From Halobacillus sp. A5 (GTDB taxonomy: Bacteria; Bacillota; Bacilli; Bacillales; Halobacillaceae), in the NCBI RefSeq assembly GCF_024189315.1, contig NZ_JAIZEO010000001.1, positions 1,116,001 through 1,180,000 of the forward strand: 64,000 nucleotides of DNA. The letters run 5' to 3'. Below are positions 17,286-24,403 of this stretch, in pieces; the stretch's first letter is position 1, and each line of letters opens with the position of its first letter. The position numbers and the translations under genes were made by a program. The notes below the pieces were generated by a model. It did no database searches. It had not been told where the DNA came from and was given only the letters and a program-made list of their open reading frames with translations.

Positions 17286-17984
17286 TTACTTTTTATTCGG
17301 TTTTAGAATGAAAATAATATAACTCTTATCCAGTGAAAAATCCCAATCAACAAAAATATCCTGTACCGGCGTATCTAGAATTTTTTCAAAAACAGATGAA
17401 TCGAGTAAACGCTTCTCCAACTGACGCTTACTTAAACGTAATTGTTCACTGAAGCCTGAACTAATTAATTCTTTTTCGATTCGAACAAGAATTCCTTTAC
17501 GATCAACTACCAGCGTTCTTGGATTAAGAAAAAGGGAATCCACCTGCTCTGGTACCTTCTCTGCCTGCTTGCTTACTTTAACGATCTCATCATGCACTTT
17601 GGCCTTATTGGAATAATCCGCTAACGACAGCAGTTCCTCCGCCTCGCTTTCTTCCTTTACTACACCTACAATAATGCCGCTTCGATTTTTCAGCGACCAA
17701 TCGTAATATATATTTTCCACATGAATATCCGCCGTAACGCGCAGAGTCGCCTTGATCTCTGGAATTAACTCCTGCATCAGCAGGTCACGCGTCTCTTCCA
17801 CTTTCATGTAATTCTTCTGACCAACTAACACCCTTTCCATAGGTGCCAGAAAATCACTTAAATATATGGTAATAAAAGGATGCTCGATTGACACATAAAC
17901 AGAGGACGGTCCTTTGCCAAAATTGTCACGGAACAGTTTACCTGTATAACTTGCAACTTCTGCTTGTACTGAATTTTTTTCCAT
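17286..17984 (-). CDS. Tandem MpsC/DUF2294-domain protein
   Basis: This is a 232-residue soluble protein with two copies of the DUF2294/MpsC module. The first, at about 8-110, has LFRDNFGKGPSSVYVSIEHP and FLAPMERVLV; the second spans about 128-230, each ending in a conserved strand with I-x-V/F-x-W-D-x-S. MpsC was named for a proposed Na+-translocating membrane-potential system; direct function is unclear. The ATG at 17984 is 8 bases from AAAGGG; an in-frame GTG nine bases upstream overlaps that site and is less likely. Confidence 0.72.
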   Translation of the reverse strand: MEKNSVQAEVASYTGKLFRDNFGKGPSSVYVSIEHPFITIYLSDFLAPMERVLVGQKNYMKVEETRDLLMQELIPEIKATLRVTADIHVENIYYDWSLKNRSGIIVGVVKEESEAEELLSLADYSNKAKVHDEIVKVSKQAEKVPEQVDSLFLNPRTLVVDRKGILVRIEKELISSGFSEQLRLSKRQLEKRLLDSSVFEKILDTPVQDIFVDWDFSLDKSYIIFILKPNKK

Positions 17985-18066
17985 AGATTTCACCCTTTGT
18001 TTAGCAGGACTAAGTCCGCTATTTGGTTCATGATTTTTTTACCACTAATCTATAGACGTTAAACTT

Positions 18067-18345
18067 TTATTTTGTCAGGTTCTCAATCAGTTCTTCACAT
18101 AAAATAGCATTAGCTAAACATATCTCTATTACTTCATCAAGCTCATGATCTTCCATAGCTTTTAATTCTTGAACACACTCGTGACAAATACGAGCGCAGG
18201 CTTCACAAATCTCCAAAACAATAGGTGAATCCTGTTCCGTTATATTCTTAGCATGATGATAAGCTTCCATACTCTTCTTGGCAAAATGAATGCCCGTCAA
18301 CCCCAGCAGGGATTTATCAAACGTAGATTTATCAATCTGTCTCAT
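18067..18345 (-). CDS. Small cysteine-rich four-helix protein (DUF326-like)
   Basis: This 92-residue protein has two helical pairs; the central EICEACARICHECVQEL gives C-x2-C-x3-C-x2-C and a later ANAILCEEL adds a fifth cysteine. This resembles the DUF326 group, which includes copper-storing four-helix proteins, although the cysteine count is low. The start at 18345 follows GGGAGG; a longer frame up to 18462 reads through the terminator of copy B and is rejected. Confidence 0.6.
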   Translation of the reverse strand: MRQIDKSTFDKSLLGLTGIHFAKKSMEAYHHAKNITEQDSPIVLEICEACARICHECVQELKAMEDHELDEVIEICLANAILCEELIENLTK

Positions 18346-18381
18346 AAGGTTTTCCTCCCACACCTCATCTATCAATTTTTT

Positions 18382-18461
18382 CCAATAAAAAAAGCCAAAA
18401 AAGGTCCTTTCGTCCTTTTTTTGGCTTATGTCCAGCTCTATTGTCCAGTTCATTACTACCA
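18382..18461 (-). terminator. Terminator within repeated CTGGACA element, copy B
   Basis: On the minus strand GCCAAAAAAAGG pairs with CCTTTTTTTGGC, followed by a T-run; the preceding 35 bases match copy A at 17248-17284. It stands between the zinc-ribbon gene and the cysteine-rich gene, 37 bases before the latter's start, so it could end the first transcript or attenuate the second. Confidence 0.7.
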
Positions 18462-18592
18462 ATATTATTTAATTTACAATTTGTTAAAGAAAGGGATCAT
18501 CATTTAACCAGTGCTTATTTATAAGGGAAAAAGTGCTCTGCCTTTTTCCTATTGACCATTGTAACGTTAATTCCTCTGAATGAAAAGGGGAT

Positions 18593-18754
18593 TTATATTT
18601 TTCTTAACGCCCGGCGCTCTGCGTAACTGACACAGTTAAAACATACAGCTACTTTATTACCATTATCGTCCAGATAGTAACCCGGCTTTTTTGCTGTCTT
18701 TTTGCATATCAAGCATTTCTCCTGTTTGACCACCTTTTTGAAAAAGTTCGGCAT
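18593..18754 (-). CDS. Small zinc-ribbon protein
   Basis: This is a 53-residue protein starting MPNFFKKVVKQEKCLICKK, with C-x2-C and, 20-odd residues later, CFNCVSYAER, a second C-x2-C. The four cysteines probably bind zinc. AGGAGG stands 9 bases before the ATG at 18754; another in-frame ATG is six bases upstream but too close to the site. Partners and role are unknown. Confidence 0.7.
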   Translation of the reverse strand: MPNFFKKVVKQEKCLICKKTAKKPGYYLDDNGNKVAVCFNCVSYAERRALRKI

Positions 18755-18882
18755 AAGCATCTTCCTCCTATACTTTTCATTTTACCTAGTTCTGTATACT
18801 CAGTTCAAAAGTTAGGCTTCAGTGTAAAAAGTGAGGAAAAGACACTTATTCACAACTATAATATGGATTATTAAGGTAATTT

Positions 18883-18896
18883 GTTGTATAGACAAC
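18883..18896. promoter_or_regulatory. Palindrome GTTGTATAGACAAC, GntR/HutC-type operator candidate
   Basis: Perfect 5-base arms around ATAG lie 67 bases before the start of the EEP-NagZ pair. The form TTGTATAGACAA resembles operators of HutC-subfamily GntR regulators such as the amino-sugar regulator NagR. ACAACTATA also occurs as a direct repeat at 18852 and 18892. The regulator gene is not in the window. Confidence 0.5.
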
Positions 18897-18962
18897 TATA
18901 TATCTTCTGCATTATGCTTAATTAGAGAAAATCAATAATAAAATTTGAAGGGAGAGGATGAT

Positions 18963-19835
18963 TTGAAAATCCGCTGGTTTTTTATGATCGCAGTGGTTTT
19001 CGTATTCGTTTCAACTGCTTTACCTGTTGCTGCTGAAGGTGGTAAATCTGTAGATGTTCGTGTTATGACTTACAACATTCAGGCAGGGATGGGAGCTGAC
19101 GGTCAATACGATTCTGACCACATCGCCGACATCATTAAAGAAAGTCAGGCTGAGGTCGTCGCTTTACAGGAAGTTGATGTTCACTGGGGCGCACGCAGCC
19201 AATTTGAAAACGTGGTGGACCGATTAGCTGACCAACTAGATATGAACTACACCTTTGCTCCGATTTATGATAATCCCCCTCTGGAAGAAAATGGTCCGAG
19301 ACAGCAATTCGGCGTCGCCATCATGAGTAAGTACCCCATTCTAAAAGAAACCAATCAAGAAATCACCAGACTTTCCACCCAGGATGCCTCACTAGAACAT
19401 AAACTTACCCCAGGATTTGCAGAAGCCATTATTAACGTTCAAGGATCACTCATTCCCTTTTATTCCACTCACCTGGATTACCGCGGGGATCCACATATCC
19501 GTGAAATGCAAGTAGATGATATGCTGCAAATATTTGAAGAACAGCCAGGCTCTAAAGTGTTGATGGGAGACATGAATGCTTCGCCTGAAGCGAATGAACT
19601 CCGTCCTCTTTTAGAAAAATTTACAGATGTCTGGAACACTGTGAACACAACTCCCGGTTACACTTATCCTTCCCTTAGTCCTAATAATCGAATTGATCAC
19701 ATTTATGCTTCTGATGATATTGAAGTACTGGATGCTCACCTTATCCAATCTGAAGCCTCAGACCACTTACCTGTAATTGCAGATTTATCCGTAGAGCGCG
19801 GAAATAATGGACAAATCTTAAAAGGAAGTGACTAA
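18963..19835 (+). CDS. Secreted endonuclease/exonuclease/phosphatase (EEP) family hydrolase
   Basis: This is a 290-residue precursor with a signal peptide (LKIRWFFMIAVVFVFVSTA, likely cleaved after PVAA) and one EEP domain. Active-site motifs are MTYNIQAG, ALQEVD, STHLDYRGD, LMGDMNA and the final SDHLPV. The family cleaves phosphodiesters or phosphomonoesters in nucleic acids, phosphoinositides or sphingomyelin. The TTG at 18963 is 5-6 bases from GGGAGAGG, so I prefer it to the in-frame TTG at 18945 that lies upstream of the site. The gene is followed 2 bases later by a secreted NagZ-like enzyme, hinting at joint cell-wall or exopolymer breakdown. Confidence 0.82.
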   Translation: MKIRWFFMIAVVFVFVSTALPVAAEGGKSVDVRVMTYNIQAGMGADGQYDSDHIADIIKESQAEVVALQEVDVHWGARSQFENVVDRLADQLDMNYTFAPIYDNPPLEENGPRQQFGVAIMSKYPILKETNQEITRLSTQDASLEHKLTPGFAEAIINVQGSLIPFYSTHLDYRGDPHIREMQVDDMLQIFEEQPGSKVLMGDMNASPEANELRPLLEKFTDVWNTVNTTPGYTYPSLSPNNRIDHIYASDDIEVLDAHLIQSEASDHLPVIADLSVERGNNGQILKGSD

Positions 19836-19837
19836 AG

Positions 19838-21610
19838 ATGAAAAAGCATTTGTTACGTTCATGGATGTGCTTCATGATTCTTTTCCTTGTACTACCCCAT
19901 GTCACTCAAGCCTCATGGAATGATAGCAGCAAACCCGGATGGGAAGGCAAAGAACCAAAAAAAGGATGGATTCAAAGCAAAATCCAGCACATGACTCTTG
20001 AAGAGAAAATCGGCCAATTATTTATGATCCATGTTTATGGACAAACCCCTGCTGACCCGAATTATGAGGAAACGAATATCAACCAAAACCGCGGGGTGAA
20101 AAATTTTGAAGAAGCCATTGAAAAATATCACATAGGTGGAGTGATTTACTTTAATTGGACAGATAACATTGGAACCCCGATTGATTTTGAGCAAGTTCAA
20201 TCGCTGTCTAACGGTCTGCAGGACATCGCCATGGATCAAAGAATGCCTATTCCTTTAATGATCGCTACCGATCAGGAAGGCGGTGTTGTAGCCCGGGTGA
20301 CGGAGCCTGCGACCGTATTCCCGGGTAACATGGCCATAGGCGCCACACGTTCAGCAGAGTATGCCCAGCAATCCGCTGAAATTATGGGGATGGAACAAAA
20401 AATCCTTGGCATAAACATGGATTTAGCACCCGATTTAGATGTAAACGTTAATCCAGAGAATCCCGTCATCGGCGTGCGTTCCTATTCAGAAAATCCAGAT
20501 TTGGTGGCGGAATTAGGCTCTGCGCAAGTAACTGGCTTCCAAAGTGAAAATGTATCAGCCACAGCCAAACACTTCCCTGGACACGGGGATACAAACGTTG
20601 ACTCTCATTACGGGCTGCCCATAATTAACCATGATTTAGAAACACTGCATGAAGTGGATTTAAAACCTTTTAAAGCCGCTATCGATGCAGGAATAGACTC
20701 CATAATGCCCGCCCATATTGTCGTACCGGCTCTTGATGATTCGGGACTTCCTGCTACTTTATCCAAGCCTATTCTAACAGATTTACTAAGGGAGGAAATG
20801 GGCTTTGAGGGAGTGATCATTACGGACAGCTTAGGAATGTCAGGAGCGAATGTCGTCCCGCCGGAGGAGGTACCCGTTGAAGCCTTTAAAGCAGGCGCAG
20901 ATATTCTGCTCAATCCGCCAAATGTACCTCTAGCCTACGACGCTATGCTTGAAGCGGTTGAAGAAGGAGAAATCTCTGAGAAAAGAGTGGATGAATCAGT
21001 ATTCCGTATACTAGAAATGAAGTTTAAACGAGGTCTGTTTGATGATCCAAGTGTTTCAGAGGAGTCCCTTCAAAATATCGGACTGGAGGAAAACCTGGCC
21101 TTAGCGGATCAAATGACAGAAGACAGCATTACGCTTGTAAAAAATGAAGACGTATTACCTTTGGAAGCTGACGACGAAATGTTTGTCACCGGTCCTTCTA
21201 TAGCAAATCCGGATTTACTAGCAGATCTCCTGAACAATGAAGGGATTGGATCCCGTTCCATGTCAACAGGGACAAGCCCCACTTCCAGTGAGATTGAAAA
21301 TGCCGTGGATCAGGCTGAAGGAGCAGACAAAGTGATCGTTACTGCCTATACAGCTAATACAAATGAAGCCCAGCAGCAGCTTGTTGAAGACCTGCAGAGC
21401 ACAGGCAAGGAAGTCATCGTTACTTCTATGAGAAATCCATATGATATTATGGCTTTCCCTGATATTGAAGCGAACGTTCTGACCTACGGATTCGAAGAAA
21501 TATCAGTAGAAGCGTTAGCCAAAGTACTGACCGGAGAAGTTAACCCCTCCGGTGAACTGCCAGTAACCATCCCAGAATTATACGAATATGGTCACGGATT
21601 ATCCTACTAA
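19838..21610 (+). CDS. nagZ: Secreted glycoside hydrolase family 3, beta-N-acetylhexosaminidase
   Basis: This is a 590-residue enzyme with a signal peptide (MKKHLLRSWMCFMILFLVLP, cleavage near TQA-SW) and no lipobox. The GH3 barrel carries KHFPGHGDTNVDSHYGLP, the NagZ signature loop with the Asp-His acid/base pair, and VIITDSLGMSG with the nucleophile Asp. A C-terminal alpha/beta domain (about 410-590) follows, as in Gram-positive NagZ. It removes terminal GlcNAc from muropeptides. It is the second gene of a pair and ends at a strong terminator. The symbol is given by family. Confidence 0.85.
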   Translation: MKKHLLRSWMCFMILFLVLPHVTQASWNDSSKPGWEGKEPKKGWIQSKIQHMTLEEKIGQLFMIHVYGQTPADPNYEETNINQNRGVKNFEEAIEKYHIGGVIYFNWTDNIGTPIDFEQVQSLSNGLQDIAMDQRMPIPLMIATDQEGGVVARVTEPATVFPGNMAIGATRSAEYAQQSAEIMGMEQKILGINMDLAPDLDVNVNPENPVIGVRSYSENPDLVAELGSAQVTGFQSENVSATAKHFPGHGDTNVDSHYGLPIINHDLETLHEVDLKPFKAAIDAGIDSIMPAHIVVPALDDSGLPATLSKPILTDLLREEMGFEGVIITDSLGMSGANVVPPEEVPVEAFKAGADILLNPPNVPLAYDAMLEAVEEGEISEKRVDESVFRILEMKFKRGLFDDPSVSEESLQNIGLEENLALADQMTEDSITLVKNEDVLPLEADDEMFVTGPSIANPDLLADLLNNEGIGSRSMSTGTSPTSSEIENAVDQAEGADKVIVTAYTANTNEAQQQLVEDLQSTGKEVIVTSMRNPYDIMAFPDIEANVLTYGFEEISVEALAKVLTGEVNPSGELPVTIPELYEYGHGLSY

Positions 21611-21618
21611 TAAATTTA

Positions 21619-21658
21619 TTGAACCCTCTACGGTCATTCGTCAGAGGGTTCAATTTTT
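21619..21658. terminator. Bidirectional terminator after nagZ
   Basis: TTGAACCCTCT (21619-21629) pairs perfectly with AGAGGGTTCAA (21643-21653), followed by five T; the minus strand also has a T-rich end. The stop codon of the convergent lipoprotein gene lies in its loop. Confidence 0.85.
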
Positions 21659-22074
21659 AAAGACACAGTATAGGACGCTTCCCCATCAAGCCACTTACCA
21701 CGAACTTCATACACATATTCCCCTGCTTCGGCTGGCAGTTCCCATTGATTTCCCTCGGAAACAAGCTGCATTTTAGTCTCACTCTCCCAGAGGTAAACTT
21801 GCAATTCTTCTGGACGATGAGCAAAGGAAACCTCGGCATTGGCAGGTGAATGGACGTTTTCTGCTTCACGATTAGCTGCAGCTTGAATAGGACTGGCTGC
21901 ATCAACAGTAACTGTTTCTTTGGAGAAGAATGATCCTGTCTCCCACTGATAAGCACCTATCATAAGGTCAATTTCCCGACTGTTTACCTGGACGCTTCCC
22001 TCAGGAGGTTGATCAAGTTGATTAAAAGTACAGCCCGTTAAAAGCAATAAAACAAGGAAATGTATAAACACCAT
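21634..22074 (-). CDS. Putative lipoprotein
   Basis: This 146-residue precursor starts MVFIHFLVLLLLTGC, so the lipobox cysteine is residue 15. The mature protein is acidic and beta-rich, ending EAGEYVYEVRGKWLDGEASYTVSLKIE, like an extracellular Ig-like or BsuPI-type domain. I set the start at 22074 because AGGAGG lies 9 bases upstream inside the longer frame. It is the last of four genes on this strand, and its stop is in the terminator loop. Confidence 0.65.
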   Translation of the reverse strand: MVFIHFLVLLLLTGCTFNQLDQPPEGSVQVNSREIDLMIGAYQWETGSFFSKETVTVDAASPIQAAANREAENVHSPANAEVSFAHRPEELQVYLWESETKMQLVSEGNQWELPAEAGEYVYEVRGKWLDGEASYTVSLKIEPSDE

Positions 22075-22112
22075 CCTTCTAACCCTCCTGTGAATGCTGA
22101 TCATTGCCCCCC

Positions 22113-22280
22113 CTAATTTGTGACAGCCACTGTTATAAGTGAAACTAATAATATACCGACAAAGCCGATCAGCATTTTTATAAAACCGCGCTTAGTAATC
22201 GAAGATCCATTGATATCATCCTTCGCCCATAGATAAATCCCTATAAAACCTGCGATTACTATAACCGGGAAAAACCACAT
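22113..22280 (-). CDS. Small membrane protein
   Basis: This is a 55-residue protein (MWFFPVIVIAGFIGIYLWAKDD...) with two membrane helices at about 3-19 and 34-52 around a polar loop. GAGGAG stands 10 bases before the ATG. It lies between a small membrane gene and a lipoprotein gene of the same strand, with short spacers, so the four probably form an operon. No family is recognised. Confidence 0.6.
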   Translation of the reverse strand: MWFFPVIVIAGFIGIYLWAKDDINGSSITKRGFIKMLIGFVGILLVSLITVAVTN

Positions 22281-22295
22281 GTGCTTTCACTCCTC

Positions 22296-22574
22296 TTAAC
22301 GATGGTAACTGGACTCATTTCTAATAGAAACCTGGTACATTGCAAGAATAATTACAGTAAGCGGGCTCACCCACATCACCAGCTGGCTTTGAAACACTAC
22401 GCCAATTGTAAATGGTATGAGAAAAGCAGCTGCGTATCCTGCTCCTTTCTTTTTATGAAACGCTTGAACCGCAGCCTGTACGGTTAAAAAAAGCACTCCT
22501 ATTCCTACAATGACACCAAGAATCATACCAGGTTTAATACATATCCTCCTCCTTGGTAAAATTACTCGCATCAT
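22296..22574 (-). CDS. Small membrane protein with uncertain start
   Basis: This protein has up to 92 residues and three hydrophobic segments. The longest frame begins at the ATG overlapping the stop of the preceding gene (TAATG), which suggests coupling. However, a strong AAGGAGGAGG lies inside the frame and points to a start near codon 13, where only ATT (or ATA) is available, or to Met17, which is rather far. I keep the coupled start. The function is unknown. Confidence 0.5.
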   Translation of the reverse strand: MMRVILPRRRICIKPGMILGVIVGIGVLFLTVQAAVQAFHKKKGAGYAAAFLIPFTIGVVFQSQLVMWVSPLTVIILAMYQVSIRNESSYHR

Positions 22575-23206
22575 TACCTTACAGCAGCTTCACCCTTAGA
22601 GCTTTCATCTTTTTTCCAATAAGACATCATCCCATTACTGGCAATCTTCGTTCGGCCCGGCGCCTGAAAAAGGATAATAGTTGAGGTTAGCGAGTCTACA
22701 GAAGAAGCAGCCGCATTGATCATCACCAGTATGGCCACAGCAGGTGTTAATAGACCAAATATCCCCAAAACAAAAGGTGCCGCGATTGATAATAGAAAGA
22801 AAGGGGCGAGTGATATGAACAGAAACCTTCCCTTCCGTATCACCTGAGTCGTATAAACGAACCCTGCAAGCCAGTGCACTCCAATAAATGTTTCACGGGA
22901 TTTCAAGAAATTCGGTACTACTATTAAATGGATGAGTTCATGTACAATAAGCAGCAGAAAGAGATAAACCAGCCCCATTAAATTAATCGTAATGCTAAAG
23001 GTCTCCGCAGGAAACTGACCCGGGCTGATTAGGGATGCTGTATACAATACAGCGAACGCGATCAGAGTATTTAAAATCATAAACGGAAAAGAAAATAAAA
23101 TCGCTGTCGTTAACTTTTTGGGTTCCTTAAACGGGGTCCAGCCTTCATTGACCAGCTTAGCGTGCAGCTGCTCATTAAATACAGGAAGCTGTGTAGTGAA
23201 TTTCAT
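22574..23206 (-). CDS. DUF3267 membrane metallopeptidase-like protein
   Basis: This 210-residue protein has four or five membrane helices and the zinc motif HELIH within LLLIVHELIHLIVVPNF, as in DUF3267 proteins. A later NAAASSVDSLTSTIILFQAP segment supplies the aspartate that usually completes the site. It is probably an intramembrane protease or a derived protein. The ATG at 23206 follows GGAGGGAC. It is the first of a four-gene set with small membrane proteins and a lipoprotein. Confidence 0.72.
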   Translation of the reverse strand: MKFTTQLPVFNEQLHAKLVNEGWTPFKEPKKLTTAILFSFPFMILNTLIAFAVLYTASLISPGQFPAETFSITINLMGLVYLFLLLIVHELIHLIVVPNFLKSRETFIGVHWLAGFVYTTQVIRKGRFLFISLAPFFLLSIAAPFVLGIFGLLTPAVAILVMINAAASSVDSLTSTIILFQAPGRTKIASNGMMSYWKKDESSKGEAAVR

Positions 23207-23335
23207 AAGGTCCCTCCTTCCATCTTTACTAATCAAATGATTTTCGAAACCCTTATTCTAAGAATGACTTGCAGGAGCATCCCTTCAGATTTAATACGTA
23301 ACAGAAGGCTGCCTCTGTAGAAAATCCTTCGTTTT

Positions 23336-23533
23336 TCAGATTACTTTGTTTTCTTCAAGCAGTCGGTTTTCTATCAACATATGTAAATAAGCGTTTGGCC
23401 AGCCTTTTGCTGTGCGAATCATTCAAATATATAGTTCTCAAATATTAAATCAGCTTTCACTCTTGCTTCTTCTTTTACAACCGAATATTTAACCTGAAAA
23501 TTCTCTTCTTTTTTATACAGATTTTCCTCTTAA
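23336..23533 (-). pseudogene. Possible decayed gene fragments in two frames
   Basis: The 335-bp gap between 23207 and 23541 is mostly featureless. The minus strand has an open run without a start (LYKKEENFQVKYSVVKEEAR...) ending at 23419. An ATGA overlap then begins a 28-codon frame (MIRTAKGWPNAYLHMLIENR...) ending at 23336. Both look protein-like in composition. I cannot assign a family, and this may be chance. Confidence 0.3.
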
Positions 23534-23541
23534 ATCTAAAT

Positions 23542-23718
23542 TTAAGACTCACTTTCCTTATGTTTTTCCTTGACGACTTCTACTATTATTCCAATGATGA
23601 AAATTACCGAATTAAATGCCCATATTATCCATAGTTTTCCACCCGCCTGGTAAGTTGAAACAGCTGAGTACACAAATGCAGTACTCAACACCAGATAAAA
23701 AATCATCCTATAATTCAC
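23542..23718 (-). CDS. Small two-helix membrane protein
   Basis: This is a 58-residue protein starting at a GTG (VNYRMIFYLVLSTAFVYSAV...), with two hydrophobic helices and a charged C-terminus (EVVKEKHKESES). AAAGGGGA stands 7 bases before the GTG. The family is unknown; it resembles the many small membrane proteins of bacilli. Confidence 0.55.
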   Translation of the reverse strand: MNYRMIFYLVLSTAFVYSAVSTYQAGGKLWIIWAFNSVIFIIGIIVEVVKEKHKESES

Positions 23719-23784
23719 ATAAATCCCCTTTCAATGATTATTGAGGTCACTTACTATCTAAACGCTTCTAAAGGCTGGAAGGTT

Positions 23785-24144
23785 TCAAGGAATTTCTACA
23801 ACATATGACTTTAAAGCTTTAATTTTTCCATCTTTGAACTTATTAAACTTATAAATATCACAGAAGCTGTATAATATTTTTTGACCATCGGTTGTTTTCA
23901 TATGAATCGTGCCGTCCACGGCAGCCGTTATCCCATGAGTTGTCACATGATGAAATGAAACATCTGCCTAAAAGTCATTCTTCATTTGCTTTAGAGCTTC
24001 AGCAAAATTTTCTTTCCCTTCGATCACGTCTGCTCCAACCATTTCCCAGGCAATATTATCCGTTACACTTTCGAATACAAAATCAATATCTCCTTTAATA
24101 AATGCCTCGTTAAATGCTTTAAGCAATTCCGCTTTTTGCGTCAT
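23785..24144 (-). pseudogene. SnoaL/NTF2-like protein gene interrupted by TAG
   Basis: The 120-codon frame starts MTQKAELLKAFNEAFIKGDIDFVF and ends ALKSYVVEIP, a complete SnoaL-like NTF2-fold protein. Codon 59 is TAG (23968-23970), between MKNDF and ADVSFHHVTTHG, where relatives continue without a break. A single base change from CAG, AAG or GAG explains it. Everything else is intact, so the mutation is recent, is read through, or is a sequencing error. The family binds small hydrophobic ligands or acts as isomerases. Confidence 0.75.
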
Positions 24145-24220
24145 TAAAATAAATCCTTCAGTAGCTGATTACATTTAGTTTAGCACAAGACAAACATAAG
24201 ATTAGGGTATTTTTGTAAAA

Positions 24221-24248
24221 AAAACTGACTTTGAAGTAAGTCAGTTTT
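24221..24248. terminator. Hairpin with T-rich ends between the SnoaL-like and MFS genes
   Basis: AAAACTGACT (24221-24230) pairs with AGTCAGTTTT (24239-24248). On the minus strand it is followed by eight T, so it probably terminates the drug-exporter transcript. Confidence 0.7.
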
Positions 24249-24354
24249 CTTCTGGGTGCTGTCACCAGCTCCTATTCTTAAACTATCAATTTTATTAAAT
24301 CTGCTTCGAGCGGGAGCAGGATTTATTCTGGCACAAGCTCTTCCATCACAGGGT

Positions 24355-24395
24355 GAAGCTAAAGCGGTCGAGACGTTCTCGAGTGCTTTAGCTTC
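24355..24395 (-). terminator. Stem-loop immediately after the MFS stop
   Basis: GAAGCTAAAGC (24355-24365) pairs with GCTTTAGCTTC (24385-24395), with an inner TCGAGA/TCTCGA stem. It lies 8 bases after the MFS stop codon and lacks a T-run, so it may mainly protect the 3-prime end. Confidence 0.5.
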
Positions 24396-24403
24396 ACTTA
24401 ACT

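Noticed and set aside
18346..18462. N-terminal extension of the cysteine-rich protein
   Set aside because: It would translate a terminator hairpin; the AGGAGG-type site points to 18345.
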